A DNA stretch of 64,000 bases from Flavobacterium jejuense (GTDB lineage: Bacteria > Bacteroidota > Bacteroidia > Flavobacteriales > Flavobacteriaceae), in the NCBI RefSeq assembly GCF_006491595.2, contig NZ_VEVQ02000002.1, positions 124,001 through 188,000 of the forward strand, read 5' to 3'. The notes under the pieces are model-generated. The model was not told the origin of the DNA, did not search any database, and worked only from the letters and a program-made list of their open reading frames with translations. The first letter of the stretch is position 1, and each line of letters begins with the position of its first letter. Shown here one piece after another: positions 57,326 through 64,000 of this stretch. Made by a program: the position numbers and the translations under genes.

Positions 57326-58448
57326 CTAAAGTTTTTTTAGCAATTTGGTAAAATAAAGAAATACCAGTGGTTATAATTTCATCAGGGAAATCATAATCAG
57401 GATTGTGGAGAGCAGGTGTGTTTTCACCAGAACCCAATCCTAACATGGCTCCTTTGAATTTTTGAGTAAATAAACCAAAATCTTCTCCAAAAGTAAAAGG
57501 CAATTCTTTTTCTAATACGTTTAAATCGAGATTTGAAGCAGCTTTTCTAATGTAATTCACAGCTTCCAAATTATTTTCATTGGCTTGAAAGCTTTGTGTC
57601 CAATGTATATTTGTTTTCAAATTGAATTTCGAAGCAATTTTTCGTACATTTTCTTCCAAATTGGATTCAATGATTCTCATATGTGCATTACTATTACTTC
57701 TTATAGTAAAATGAACTTCTCCATAGCCTGCTGAAACACCATACGCTTTTTCACCCATATTGATATGAATAGGAGTAATAAGGCAATATGCTTTAGAAGC
57801 AACATCAGTACATATTTTTGAGTTGAAAAGAGTAAGCATTTCGGCTATAGCCAAAGCTGGATTGATGCCGTTTTCAGGTTCGCCCGCATGAGACGTTTTT
57901 CCTTCTAATTGAATAACCATACTGTTAACAGCACAAGTAAAAGTAGCTTCTTTAATAACAATTTGATGTTTTTTATAACCAGGAAGATTGTGTAAGGCAA
58001 AAGCGAAATCAGGTTGAATGCCTTCAAATTTAGAATCCTTTAAAACTCTTTTAGCTCCATTTCCATCTTCTTCTGAAGGTTGAAACAAAAGTAGTACTGT
58101 TCCTTTTTCTATTGGTTTTTCATGTAGCTTTTTAGCTAAACCACACAAAATAGCCATGTGACCGTCGTGACCACATTTATGAGAAACGCCTTCATAAACC
58201 GATTTGTAATCAAATGAGTTAATTTCGGAAATAGGTAAAGCATCTAATTCACATCGAAATAATACTGATTTACCAGTTTCTTTTCCTTTATAAATAGCTA
58301 AAATACCTTCACCTCCCAAATTTGTAATCATTTGATCGGGTTTGTATTTTGATAGAAAATCTAAAATGCGTTGGGCTGTCTTAGATTCATTGCCTGAAAT
58401 TTCAGGATATTGGTGTAGTTCTTGTCTTAACTGAATAAGTTCTTCCAA
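57318..58448 (-). CDS. M20-family amidohydrolase (hippurate/N-acyl amino acid type)
   Basis: A 376-aa cytoplasmic metal-dependent amidohydrolase. M20D marks: LHQYPEISGNESKTAQRI, the metal site CGHDGHMAILCGLA, FQPSEEDGNGAKRV (catalytic Glu-Glu), FALHNLPGY, the lid-domain KTSHAGEPENGINPALAIAEML, and the terminal LHNPDYDFPDE. It should remove acyl groups from N-acyl amino acids, giving free amino acids for the racemases downstream. It overlaps alr by 8 bp. Confidence 0.92.
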   Translation of the reverse strand: MEELIQLRQELHQYPEISGNESKTAQRILDFLSKYKPDQMITNLGGEGILAIYKGKETGKSVLFRCELDALPISEINSFDYKSVYEGVSHKCGHDGHMAILCGLAKKLHEKPIEKGTVLLLFQPSEEDGNGAKRVLKDSKFEGIQPDFAFALHNLPGYKKHQIVIKEATFTCAVNSMVIQLEGKTSHAGEPENGINPALAIAEMLTLFNSKICTDVASKAYCLITPIHINMGEKAYGVSAGYGEVHFTIRSNSNAHMRIIESNLEENVRKIASKFNLKTNIHWTQSFQANENNLEAVNYIRKAASNLDLNVLEKELPFTFGEDFGLFTQKFKGAMLGLGSGENTPALHNPDYDFPDEIITTGISLFYQIAKKTLDA

Positions 58449-58454
58449 AATGTA

Positions 58455-58889
58455 TTATTTCGTTAAACGCATTTCCAAATATTTATTGGTAAACCCTAAT
58501 TTCTCATATAAGATTTTAGCAGGATTATCAGGTTCCACATGAAGAGCGATATCACCTTTTACTGTTTCAATCGCTTTTTGCATTAGTTTTTTACCAAAGC
58601 CTTTTCCTCTTTGACTATTATCAACTGCGATGTAAACCAAAATATTTTCAGGAATAAAGCCACCCATTCCTGTATTGTTAAGAATAACCACTCCTACAAT
58701 TTTTTCTTTATCTAAACCTACAATTATACTACCACCTTTTTCAGGATTCATAGCATAAGCAATGCATTTTAGAATGTCTTCCGTTTTGTCACCATATTGT
58801 TCTAAATGCGTAAATAAGAAGTTGGCAATAGTTTGGTGTGAATAGGTTTTATTTTCTCCTGTTTCAGGAGTTATGATTTTAAATTCCAT
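58455..58889 (-). CDS. GNAT-family N-acetyltransferase
   Basis: A 144-aa acetyl-CoA-dependent acetyltransferase. The core is VYIAVDNSQRGKGFGKKLMQKAI (motif A with the Q/R-x-x-G-x-G/A pyrophosphate loop), ALHVEPDNPAKILYEKLGF (motif B). Substrate probably an amino acid or amine, given the context. It overlaps the symporter gene by 11 bp and precedes the amidohydrolase by 6 bp. Confidence 0.88.
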   Translation of the reverse strand: MEFKIITPETGENKTYSHQTIANFLFTHLEQYGDKTEDILKCIAYAMNPEKGGSIIVGLDKEKIVGVVILNNTGMGGFIPENILVYIAVDNSQRGKGFGKKLMQKAIETVKGDIALHVEPDNPAKILYEKLGFTNKYLEMRLTK

Positions 58890-60336
58890 TGTTGTTTTTT
58901 TTATAATGATAATTAGATAATAAAATGAATGTTATTAAAGATACGCTAATTCCAAAGATATTGGCATCTAAATGTTCGGGTAACGAATAATTTAACGGTA
59001 ATTTATTACCAGAAAGTATTAAACCTATTGTGGTAGAACCACCTAAAAGCATGCTCCAAAAAGCAGCAACAGGATTGCTTTTTTTCCAAAACAAAGCACC
59101 TAAAACAGGTACAAATAATCCCGAAACCATAAAGGCATAGGAGTAGAGCATTAATTCCAATACATTTTGCATTTGGGAAGCCAAAAGAATAGCAAAAACG
59201 CCTACAGAAAGTGTCACTATTTGAGAAATTTGCAACATTTTCTTTTCTGAGAATTCTTTTTTAGAGAATTTCGAAATGATATCCGTTACAATATTTCCTG
59301 AGGCTGCCATCAAACAACTATCAGCAGTTGATAAAATAGCTGAAAAATAGGAAGACAACATTAATCCCATTAATCCAATAGGCAAAATGGTACTTAAAAG
59401 GATTGGTAATCCCATTTCGCTATCCATGGCTGAAGCATCTGTAATACCATCAAACATGCCTTGAGTGGCAGCCACTTTAGCTAACATTCCTAGAATTACA
59501 CCCATGAAAGCCATTATAGGCCATTCGAATAAACCTGCAATAAACCAAGCTTTTTTTGCCTCTTTTTCATCTTTACAAGCATAAATACGTTGGTACAAAG
59601 TCATTCCAATAAACCAAATGGGAATAATGGTTACTGCCCAATTTAGAAGTTGGTGCCAAGTTACATTTGTTAAGGATAAATATTCTGGAGCTAAAGTAGC
59701 TTTAATGACATCATAACCACCTACAGCATTGTAAGCAATAGGAATTCCGATGAAAACCAAACCAGCAATTAGGATAATCCATTGAATGGTATCCGTGTAA
59801 ATTACAGCTTTTAAACCACCAACAGCAGTATAAACCACAGCAATTGCTCCCATAATTACTAATGCCCATTGTAGATCTAAACCATCAATAGTAGCTGAGG
59901 CTAATTTGGCTCCAGCCAAAACTTGCGAACTCGTAAAACCAATATATCCTATTGCAGAGATAATCCCTGCTAATAAGGCTACTTTGGCACTATAAAAATG
60001 ATTGAATATTTGTGGGAAAGTGAAAAATTTATGTTGGTGACCCAATTTACTTACTTTAGGAATTAAAAACACCGCACTTAACCAAGCACCAATTAATCCT
60101 GTAAAAAGCATCCACGAACCTGAAATTCCCATGGTGAAACCGAGTCCTCCTAAACCAATGGAAAAACCACCACCTACATCAGTAGCTACCACTGATAAGC
60201 CAATGTGCCAACTGCTCATGTTGCGTCCGCTAACGTAAAAATCTTCTGAAGAGGTGTTTTTTTTGTAAAAATAAAAGCCTACACCTAGCATGGCTAGCAT
60301 GTAAACCACAAAGATTAAATAATCTATCGTGTGCAT
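58879..60336 (-). CDS. Sodium:solute symporter (SSS/SLC5 family)
   Basis: A 485-aa integral membrane symporter with about 13 TM segments. Signature positions: YFYKKNTSSEDFYVSGRNMSSWHIGLSVVATDVGGG near residue 22 is the long N-terminal core, GMTLYQRIYACKDEKEAKKAW, and LPIGLMGLMLSSYFSAILSTADSCLMAASG in the middle. The family takes up sugars, amino acids, or organic acids using Na+. It is the first gene of the operon, and the supplied substrate is probably an acylated or D-amino acid. A multi-hairpin leader lies upstream. Confidence 0.93.
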   Translation of the reverse strand: MHTIDYLIFVVYMLAMLGVGFYFYKKNTSSEDFYVSGRNMSSWHIGLSVVATDVGGGFSIGLGGLGFTMGISGSWMLFTGLIGAWLSAVFLIPKVSKLGHQHKFFTFPQIFNHFYSAKVALLAGIISAIGYIGFTSSQVLAGAKLASATIDGLDLQWALVIMGAIAVVYTAVGGLKAVIYTDTIQWIILIAGLVFIGIPIAYNAVGGYDVIKATLAPEYLSLTNVTWHQLLNWAVTIIPIWFIGMTLYQRIYACKDEKEAKKAWFIAGLFEWPIMAFMGVILGMLAKVAATQGMFDGITDASAMDSEMGLPILLSTILPIGLMGLMLSSYFSAILSTADSCLMAASGNIVTDIISKFSKKEFSEKKMLQISQIVTLSVGVFAILLASQMQNVLELMLYSYAFMVSGLFVPVLGALFWKKSNPVAAFWSMLLGGSTTIGLILSGNKLPLNYSLPEHLDANIFGISVSLITFILLSNYHYKKNNNGI

Positions 60337-60359
60337 TATATTCTTTTTTCAAATTAAGT

Positions 60360-60446
60360 AAGCCCGTACCGGAATTTTTCCAAAGGCTTGATGCAGTTTA
60401 CTGCAAATCGAATGATCAAAATGAAAGATTTTATTGAAAAAATCTT
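60360..60446 (-). promoter_or_regulatory. Three-hairpin leader before the symporter operon
   Basis: On the minus strand, from 5': AAGATTTT / AAAATCTT (60425-60446), the short hairpin GCAGTAAACTGC (60393-60404), then AAGCC / GGCTT (60360-60389) enclosing GGAA / TTCC. The last lies 24 bases before the ATG. It may be a regulatory RNA structure or a processed leader; no named riboswitch was matched. Confidence 0.35.
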
Positions 60447-60534
60447 ATAGCTACTAGTTAGATAAACCAGTTATGAAATCATAATAACGAGCGCAAAGGT
60501 AAGAAAAAGGAATGGAAATGCCTAATTGGGGTTG

Positions 60535-60620
60535 ATGGTTGTAGGTTGTCAGGTTGTCTGTTGTCTGTTGTCTGTTGTCTGTTCTCTGTTGTAGGTTGTA
60601 GGTTGTGGGTTGTCCGTTGT
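60535..60620. repeat. Short-period simple repeat (GTTGTCTGTT / GTAGGTTGT)
   Basis: Degenerate tandem GTTGTCTG units followed by GTAGGTTGTAGGTTGTGGG. Part of it (60577-60599) is repeated as an exact 23-bp inverted copy at 60709-60731. Any ORF here is only a shadow of this repeat. Confidence 0.8.
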
Positions 60621-60703
60621 CCGTCCCTGATATAGGTTGACCAAAAAAGTACATTTATACGAAAACTAATTTAAAAACGGCCCACTTTATACAGGGATTG
60701 ACA
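60618..60703. mobile_element. Possible 86-bp MITE-like element
   Basis: Ends TGTCCGTCCCTGATATA (60618-60634) and TATACAGGGATTGACA (60688-60703) are imperfect inverted repeats. The inside is non-coding. The ends look like those of an insertion sequence whose transposase has been lost. It sits between inverted copies of the GTTGTCTG repeat. Confidence 0.45.
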
Positions 60704-60708
60704 AACAT

Positions 60709-60731
60709 ACAACCTACAACAGAGAACAGAC
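60709..60731. repeat. Exact 23-bp inverted copy of 60577-60599
   Basis: ACAACCTACAACAGAGAACA plus three more bases is the exact reverse complement of the segment at 60577-60599, with 109 bp between the arms. The MITE-like element lies between them. Confidence 0.85.
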
Positions 60732-60763
60732 AAAAAAAAATCCTATTACATTTCATAATAGGA
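60731..60763 (-). terminator. Intrinsic terminator of the 60811-61494 gene
   Basis: Minus-strand TCCTATTA / TAATAGGA with a 7-base loop, then nine T. It lies just past the stop of the minus-strand gene. Confidence 0.88.
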
Positions 60764-60810
60764 ATTGAATTTGCAAACACTTTTGTTTACTGAAAGAAAC
60801 TAGTTGCCAC

Positions 60811-61494
60811 TTAATATTTCTCTTTTTGAAAGCCCCAGTCTCTTAATTCTTGTTTGTAAGTATCAGGATAATTGGCTTTTAAAGTATAAATAATGGCATT
60901 TAATCCTTTTTTTAGATTTTTCTTTAGGATGTTTTTATCACCTACTTTAACCGAAACCTGACCATCTGTGGTTGTAGCTTGTTTTACTAAAACACTATAT
61001 TGTTGTTGTAATGAGGTCCAGAAAGCCAACCCAAATTCTTTGTCTTCAAACCCGTGTTCTGTTAGTGCGCTAATCATTAATTTCAAGGCTTCCACTCTTT
61101 TGTTTTTATCTGTTGGTAACAGGTAGCGGTTGCCTTTGTGTTCAATACCAAAAGTTGCAAAATAGCTGGTACTGTTTTCTTTTTTATATTTGTCTGTAAG
61201 GTAACCTTTTACATAAGACAAATGCGTATCCATTGTTTTTTCTAAGGTCTCTAGGGTTTGTGTAATTTGTGGTCGCGTAGCCCCTTTGGATAATCTAATA
61301 GATAGGGTGTCGTTATAATTCGTTGCATCCGCCTGAAATTGCGCAACGGTTAACCATTTTAATGTTAGCCAACTAGAAGCGGCCCATTTTTCGCTTACTG
61401 TTGTAATGACATTGCCGAAGTTAATATCGGCTACTGGAACATTTCTAGTCTTACTAGGTTTTCCATTTTTTGAATTGTTTGCATTTGTTTCCAT
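60811..61494 (-). CDS. Conserved protein of unknown function
   Basis: A 227-aa soluble protein with no signal peptide or membrane segment. Helical by composition, with ITTVSEKWAASSWLTLKWLT, QITQTLETLEKTMDTHLSYVKGYL and a Lys-rich C-terminal part ending RDWGFQKEKY. I do not recognise a family. The disordered start (ETNANNSKNGKPSKTRN) and overall length suggest a cytoplasmic structural or nucleic-acid-associated protein, but this is a guess. It is a single gene with its own terminator, flanked on both sides by repeats. Confidence 0.65.
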   Translation of the reverse strand: METNANNSKNGKPSKTRNVPVADINFGNVITTVSEKWAASSWLTLKWLTVAQFQADATNYNDTLSIRLSKGATRPQITQTLETLEKTMDTHLSYVKGYLTDKYKKENSTSYFATFGIEHKGNRYLLPTDKNKRVEALKLMISALTEHGFEDKEFGLAFWTSLQQQYSVLVKQATTTDGQVSVKVGDKNILKKNLKKGLNAIIYTLKANYPDTYKQELRDWGFQKEKY

Positions 61495-61653
61495 AAGTAC
61501 TAAATTTTAGTTTAAATTAACATTATATCGTGTGATAATTTAAAAACTTAACAATAATAATGCCAAAAAATCAGTTAAAATTGTAGTGAATTTTTGAATA
61601 GGAGTGAAGTAATGAACTACATTGCATTTTTGTACAAAAGTAAAAAACAAAAA

Positions 61654-61830
61654 GCAGGTGCTACCGATACTAAAACATTGCGTTTGGTGTCGGTAGCAAC
61701 TGCAGTCGATACTAAAACACTGAGTTTAGTGCAGGTAGCAGGTGTAGTTGGTACTAAAACATTGCGTTTAATATTGGTTACAGGTGTAGTTGGTAGTAAA
61801 ATAGTGCGTTTGGAGTAGGTTGCAGGTGTA
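61654..61830. repeat. 42-bp tandem repeat, four units plus a partial one
   Basis: Units 61654-61695, 61696-61737, 61738-61779, 61780-61821 and a 9-bp start of a fifth. Shared core GATACTAAAACATTGCGTTT with drift. A plus-strand frame gives a 14-residue repeat (TKTLRLV core), but it has no credible start, ends in the array and lies in an otherwise empty gap. 61495-61653 and 61831-61948 show nothing else recognisable. Confidence 0.9.
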
Positions 61831-61948
61831 AACTGTGTTGATTGACTTTGTTTAAGAGGAGTATAGAATTTGGTAGGTTATTGTATTATTTAAAGATATG
61901 AGACTATGCTTAGCTGGTTATGAGTTTTCTGTTGTTGGGTTGTCAAAA

Positions 61949-62797
61949 TTAGTTTATTTTAATAAGTTCAGGATCAAATTTAGTCGTCTCTGATATGTTT
62001 TGAATGATTGCATCCATTTCGGCTAGAATTTTAGAATAAGTATCAATAGTGAATGCAGCAGTACCGTATTTCTTTTTAGCAAATTCCTCACCTAATCCTA
62101 TTGGACTAATGGTATAACGTTTGTTTATTTTATCATTTTTAGCCAACTCTAATAAAGATGAAATAGGAATGTTTTTTTCTTTTGAAGATAGTTCTATTTG
62201 TAAATTGATTCCTGAGCCCCAAGTTCTTTTTGTTATTGTACTTTTTAAAGTATCATTTTCTTCCTTGAGTAAAAGAAATTTATAGTTTAAAATTATGTTT
62301 TTATTTTTACTGTTTGTTAAAAATAATTTACCATTTACTTTATTTATCGGATGATTTGAAGTTAAAAAAACTTTACTCTTATTATCAAAGTCTTCTATTT
62401 TTTCTGGTTTCTCCGAATTTGAATCTGCATTTTTTAAATCGAATATATTTGTAGAATCTATAATTTCAAAATTTTCATCACTTATGTTTAGATTTAAAAA
62501 GTAGTTTTTGCATAAATCAGATAAATTATGAATCTTTTTTTCAGTAGCTATTGTTTTAAAGGTATTTTCTAAATCCATGAGTAAAGCTTCTACATCATTT
62601 TTTGTATTATCGATATCAACTTTTATAAGTTCATTTTCTTTACTAAATGCATCCAATTCTTTTATTCTTTCCTGAATATCTTCATTTAGTTGTTTGTTTT
62701 CTCTTTTTAATTGTTCGTTAATTTTTTTCAATTCTTCACAGGATTGCGAATAACTGGATATAGAAACAAAAAGTAGGATTATGTAATAGATTTTCAT
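61949..62797 (-). CDS. Secreted coiled-coil protein of unknown function
   Basis: A 282-aa protein from the ATG at 62797; the frame extends 17 codons upstream but the signal peptide (MKIYYIILLFVSISSYSQ) starts here. Residues 19-75 form a coiled coil (SCEELKKINEQLKRENKQLN and onward), followed by a mixed soluble part with a Trp-Gly region (KRTWGSGINLQIEL) and the repeated motif ISPIGLGEEFAKKKYG. No family recognised. It lies 68 bp after the transporter gene, same strand, and may be co-transcribed. Confidence 0.65.
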   Translation of the reverse strand: MKIYYIILLFVSISSYSQSCEELKKINEQLKRENKQLNEDIQERIKELDAFSKENELIKVDIDNTKNDVEALLMDLENTFKTIATEKKIHNLSDLCKNYFLNLNISDENFEIIDSTNIFDLKNADSNSEKPEKIEDFDNKSKVFLTSNHPINKVNGKLFLTNSKNKNIILNYKFLLLKEENDTLKSTITKRTWGSGINLQIELSSKEKNIPISSLLELAKNDKINKRYTISPIGLGEEFAKKKYGTAAFTIDTYSKILAEMDAIIQNISETTKFDPELIKIN

Positions 62798-62865
62798 AGT
62801 GTAGAGAATACAATTTTTATAATAGTTTTTTAATACAGAGATATTCAAATAGGTTCCTTTTTGAA

Positions 62866-64000
62866 TTATTTAATCATTTTGTTTTTTAAAGTATTGACAA
62901 ATAGTACATTTCCTATGGCATCATATTGATTAAATTGTTCAATCCCTTTTGTTTTAATACTACTTTCATGGAAACCAAGAATGGTTAAATCGGCCATTTT
63001 AGATTTCTTATTAATCAATTCCACTTTATCGATAGATTCATCAATAGGAATTACAATGATATTATTGGAAGAAATTGGTAAACGACCAGTAGAAGTTAAT
63101 TTTATTAAACCTGCTTTTTCAGTTTCAAGATTAGCTTTATCTACTGCTGCAAATATTTTTATTTCTGCTTTTTTCCAGTCGGGGTGCCCCAAAATGATAT
63201 AAGACAACAAAATCATTAAATTGGCATTTTCATAATCTTCTTTTTTAATCCAAACATGAATTTCGTTTCTGTAACCAAAATTTCTATCAGAACTAGCTAA
63301 AATACACAAATCATAATTTGCAGAAGCTATTAAGTTATAATTATCAACAACATCGGTAAGCCATTCGGTTGTCCCTTTTTTAAATTCAAACAGCATCATA
63401 TTGTTTTCATGACCAGAAATTCCTGGTTGTTGTATTGCTTGAACAATTGCACCCGTATTAGAAGGGTTTATGATAGTTTCTAGAAATACATTCGATTTTG
63501 TTGTGTTGGCCATTTCAATAAGCTTGTGTAATTTTTGATCGGCTTCTTGTTTGATAGCTTTAGAAAAATACCCTTTTTCAAAATGGATAAAAGTTCCAAA
63601 ACCATAGCGATAAGAAATCCATTTCATGATATCAAATGCTGCCAATCGCTCAAAACTATCCTTATTCAAACAAATTACGCCTGGTCTCCAGTAGTCATCC
63701 GAATTTTCTTTATCACTTTTTTGAAGAAATACTTGTAGATTTCTATTAAATTGATGGATAACACCCTGAAAGATATTGGCCATCCCTTTTTTACTTGAAT
63801 TGTTAAAAGTGATATAAAAGTAAATGGCTACCATTAGTAAAATTGAAGCAATAGCATAAACGGTATTTACTTTAAACATTAAATACACACATAAAATAGC
63901 TCCTAGAAGTGATAAATACCATTTCGATTTAAAAGAAGGTCGGTAAGATGGATCTGCTGCAAAGTGTTGCATGAATGAAATTAAGCACAAAGAACCGTAA
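62866..64000 (-). CDS. C-terminal part of a cation-chloride-cotransporter-like (APC/SLC12) permease
   Basis: Partial gene; the reading frame stays open to the window edge, so the start lies beyond base 64000. The first residues seen, FMQHFAADPSYRPSFKSKWYLSLLGAILC, contain the PxxRPxFK pattern and the last TM helices of SLC12-type transporters (NTVYAIASILLMVAIYFYITF). The remaining 290 residues are a soluble C-terminal domain with Rossmann-like segments (RPGVICLN, SNVFLETIINP, ADLTILGFHESS), as in NKCC/KCC cytosolic domains. It likely moves K+, Na+ or Cl- across the inner membrane. The coupling ion cannot be read from this part. Confidence 0.8.
   Translation of the reverse strand, partial: YGSLCLISFMQHFAADPSYRPSFKSKWYLSLLGAILCVYLMFKVNTVYAIASILLMVAIYFYITFNNSSKKGMANIFQGVIHQFNRNLQVFLQKSDKENSDDYWRPGVICLNKDSFERLAAFDIMKWISYRYGFGTFIHFEKGYFSKAIKQEADQKLHKLIEMANTTKSNVFLETIINPSNTGAIVQAIQQPGISGHENNMMLFEFKKGTTEWLTDVVDNYNLIASANYDLCILASSDRNFGYRNEIHVWIKKEDYENANLMILLSYIILGHPDWKKAEIKIFAAVDKANLETEKAGLIKLTSTGRLPISSNNIIVIPIDESIDKVELINKKSKMADLTILGFHESSIKTKGIEQFNQYDAIGNVLFVNTLKNKMIK

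Noticed and set aside
60454..60654. Minus-strand 66-codon frame rich in Gln, Thr and Asn
   Set aside because: It is the translation of the GTTGTCTG simple repeat and the MITE-like end, not a conserved protein.
61594..61818. Plus-strand 74-codon frame over the 42-bp repeat
   Set aside because: The frame exists because the period is a multiple of three. It has no family, no promoter, and stops inside the fourth unit; treated as repeat, not gene.

Overview
The window looks like chromosome of a marine or freshwater Flavobacteriaceae species (Bacteroidota). The evidence is low GC, a SusC/SusD polysaccharide locus, DUF4249 and DUF6377 proteins, single-subunit NADP isocitrate dehydrogenase, no Shine-Dalgarno sequences, and repeated matches to the flavobacterial -7 promoter box TAnnTTTG. 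I saw no rRNA, tRNA, CRISPR array or intact insertion sequence. All functions are read from sequence motifs; no database search was run.

Layout. 0-9.3 kb: a secreted M28 peptidase and a TauE/SafE permease, then a minus-strand housekeeping run tpx-dgkA-ftsK-lolA-lptF/G-ribBA (peroxide defence, lipid recycling, chromosome translocation, outer-membrane biogenesis, riboflavin). 9.4-24.5 kb: a patchwork of small secreted or unknown proteins, hydrolases, an oxidoreductase, a leaderless peptidoglycan-binding/CHAP protein, a BatA-like membrane protein coupled to a dihydroorotase-like protein lacking metal ligands, a TerB-like protein and Hsp20. This part also holds a 21-bp tandem array (13.6 kb), REP-like palindromes (14.5-16.1 kb) and a gene remnant. 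24.8-26.3 kb: a PRMT-like methyltransferase behind an unusual structured leader, then a broken secreted glycoside hydrolase gene. 26.3-37.4 kb: a polysaccharide utilisation locus (SusC, SusD, SusE-like, two GH30 hydrolases) with a DUF6377 membrane regulator, probably for a beta-glucan. 37.5-48.5 kb: DMP19-like protein, UvrB, NlpC/P60 lipoprotein, thiamine pyrophosphokinase, a TonB receptor/DUF4249 pair and monomeric isocitrate dehydrogenase. 48.9-55 kb: a YadA-head-repeat secreted protein, then pabB-tilS-dsbD. 55-60.4 kb: a tightly overlapped operon (symporter, acetyltransferase, M20 amidohydrolase, alanine racemase, ornithine/alanine-type racemase). 60.4-64 kb: nested repeats, two unknown proteins, and the C-terminal part of a cation-chloride-cotransporter-like permease cut by the window edge.

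The points most worth a second look are the leader in front of the PRMT-like methyltransferase (promoter box, 16-bp palindrome, 18-codon ORF, 12-bp inverted repeat), the GH5-like pseudogene beside the GH30 pair, the dihydroorotase homologue without metal ligands, the racemase/amidohydrolase operon, the YadA-like secreted protein, and the tandem arrays with 21- and 42-bp periods.
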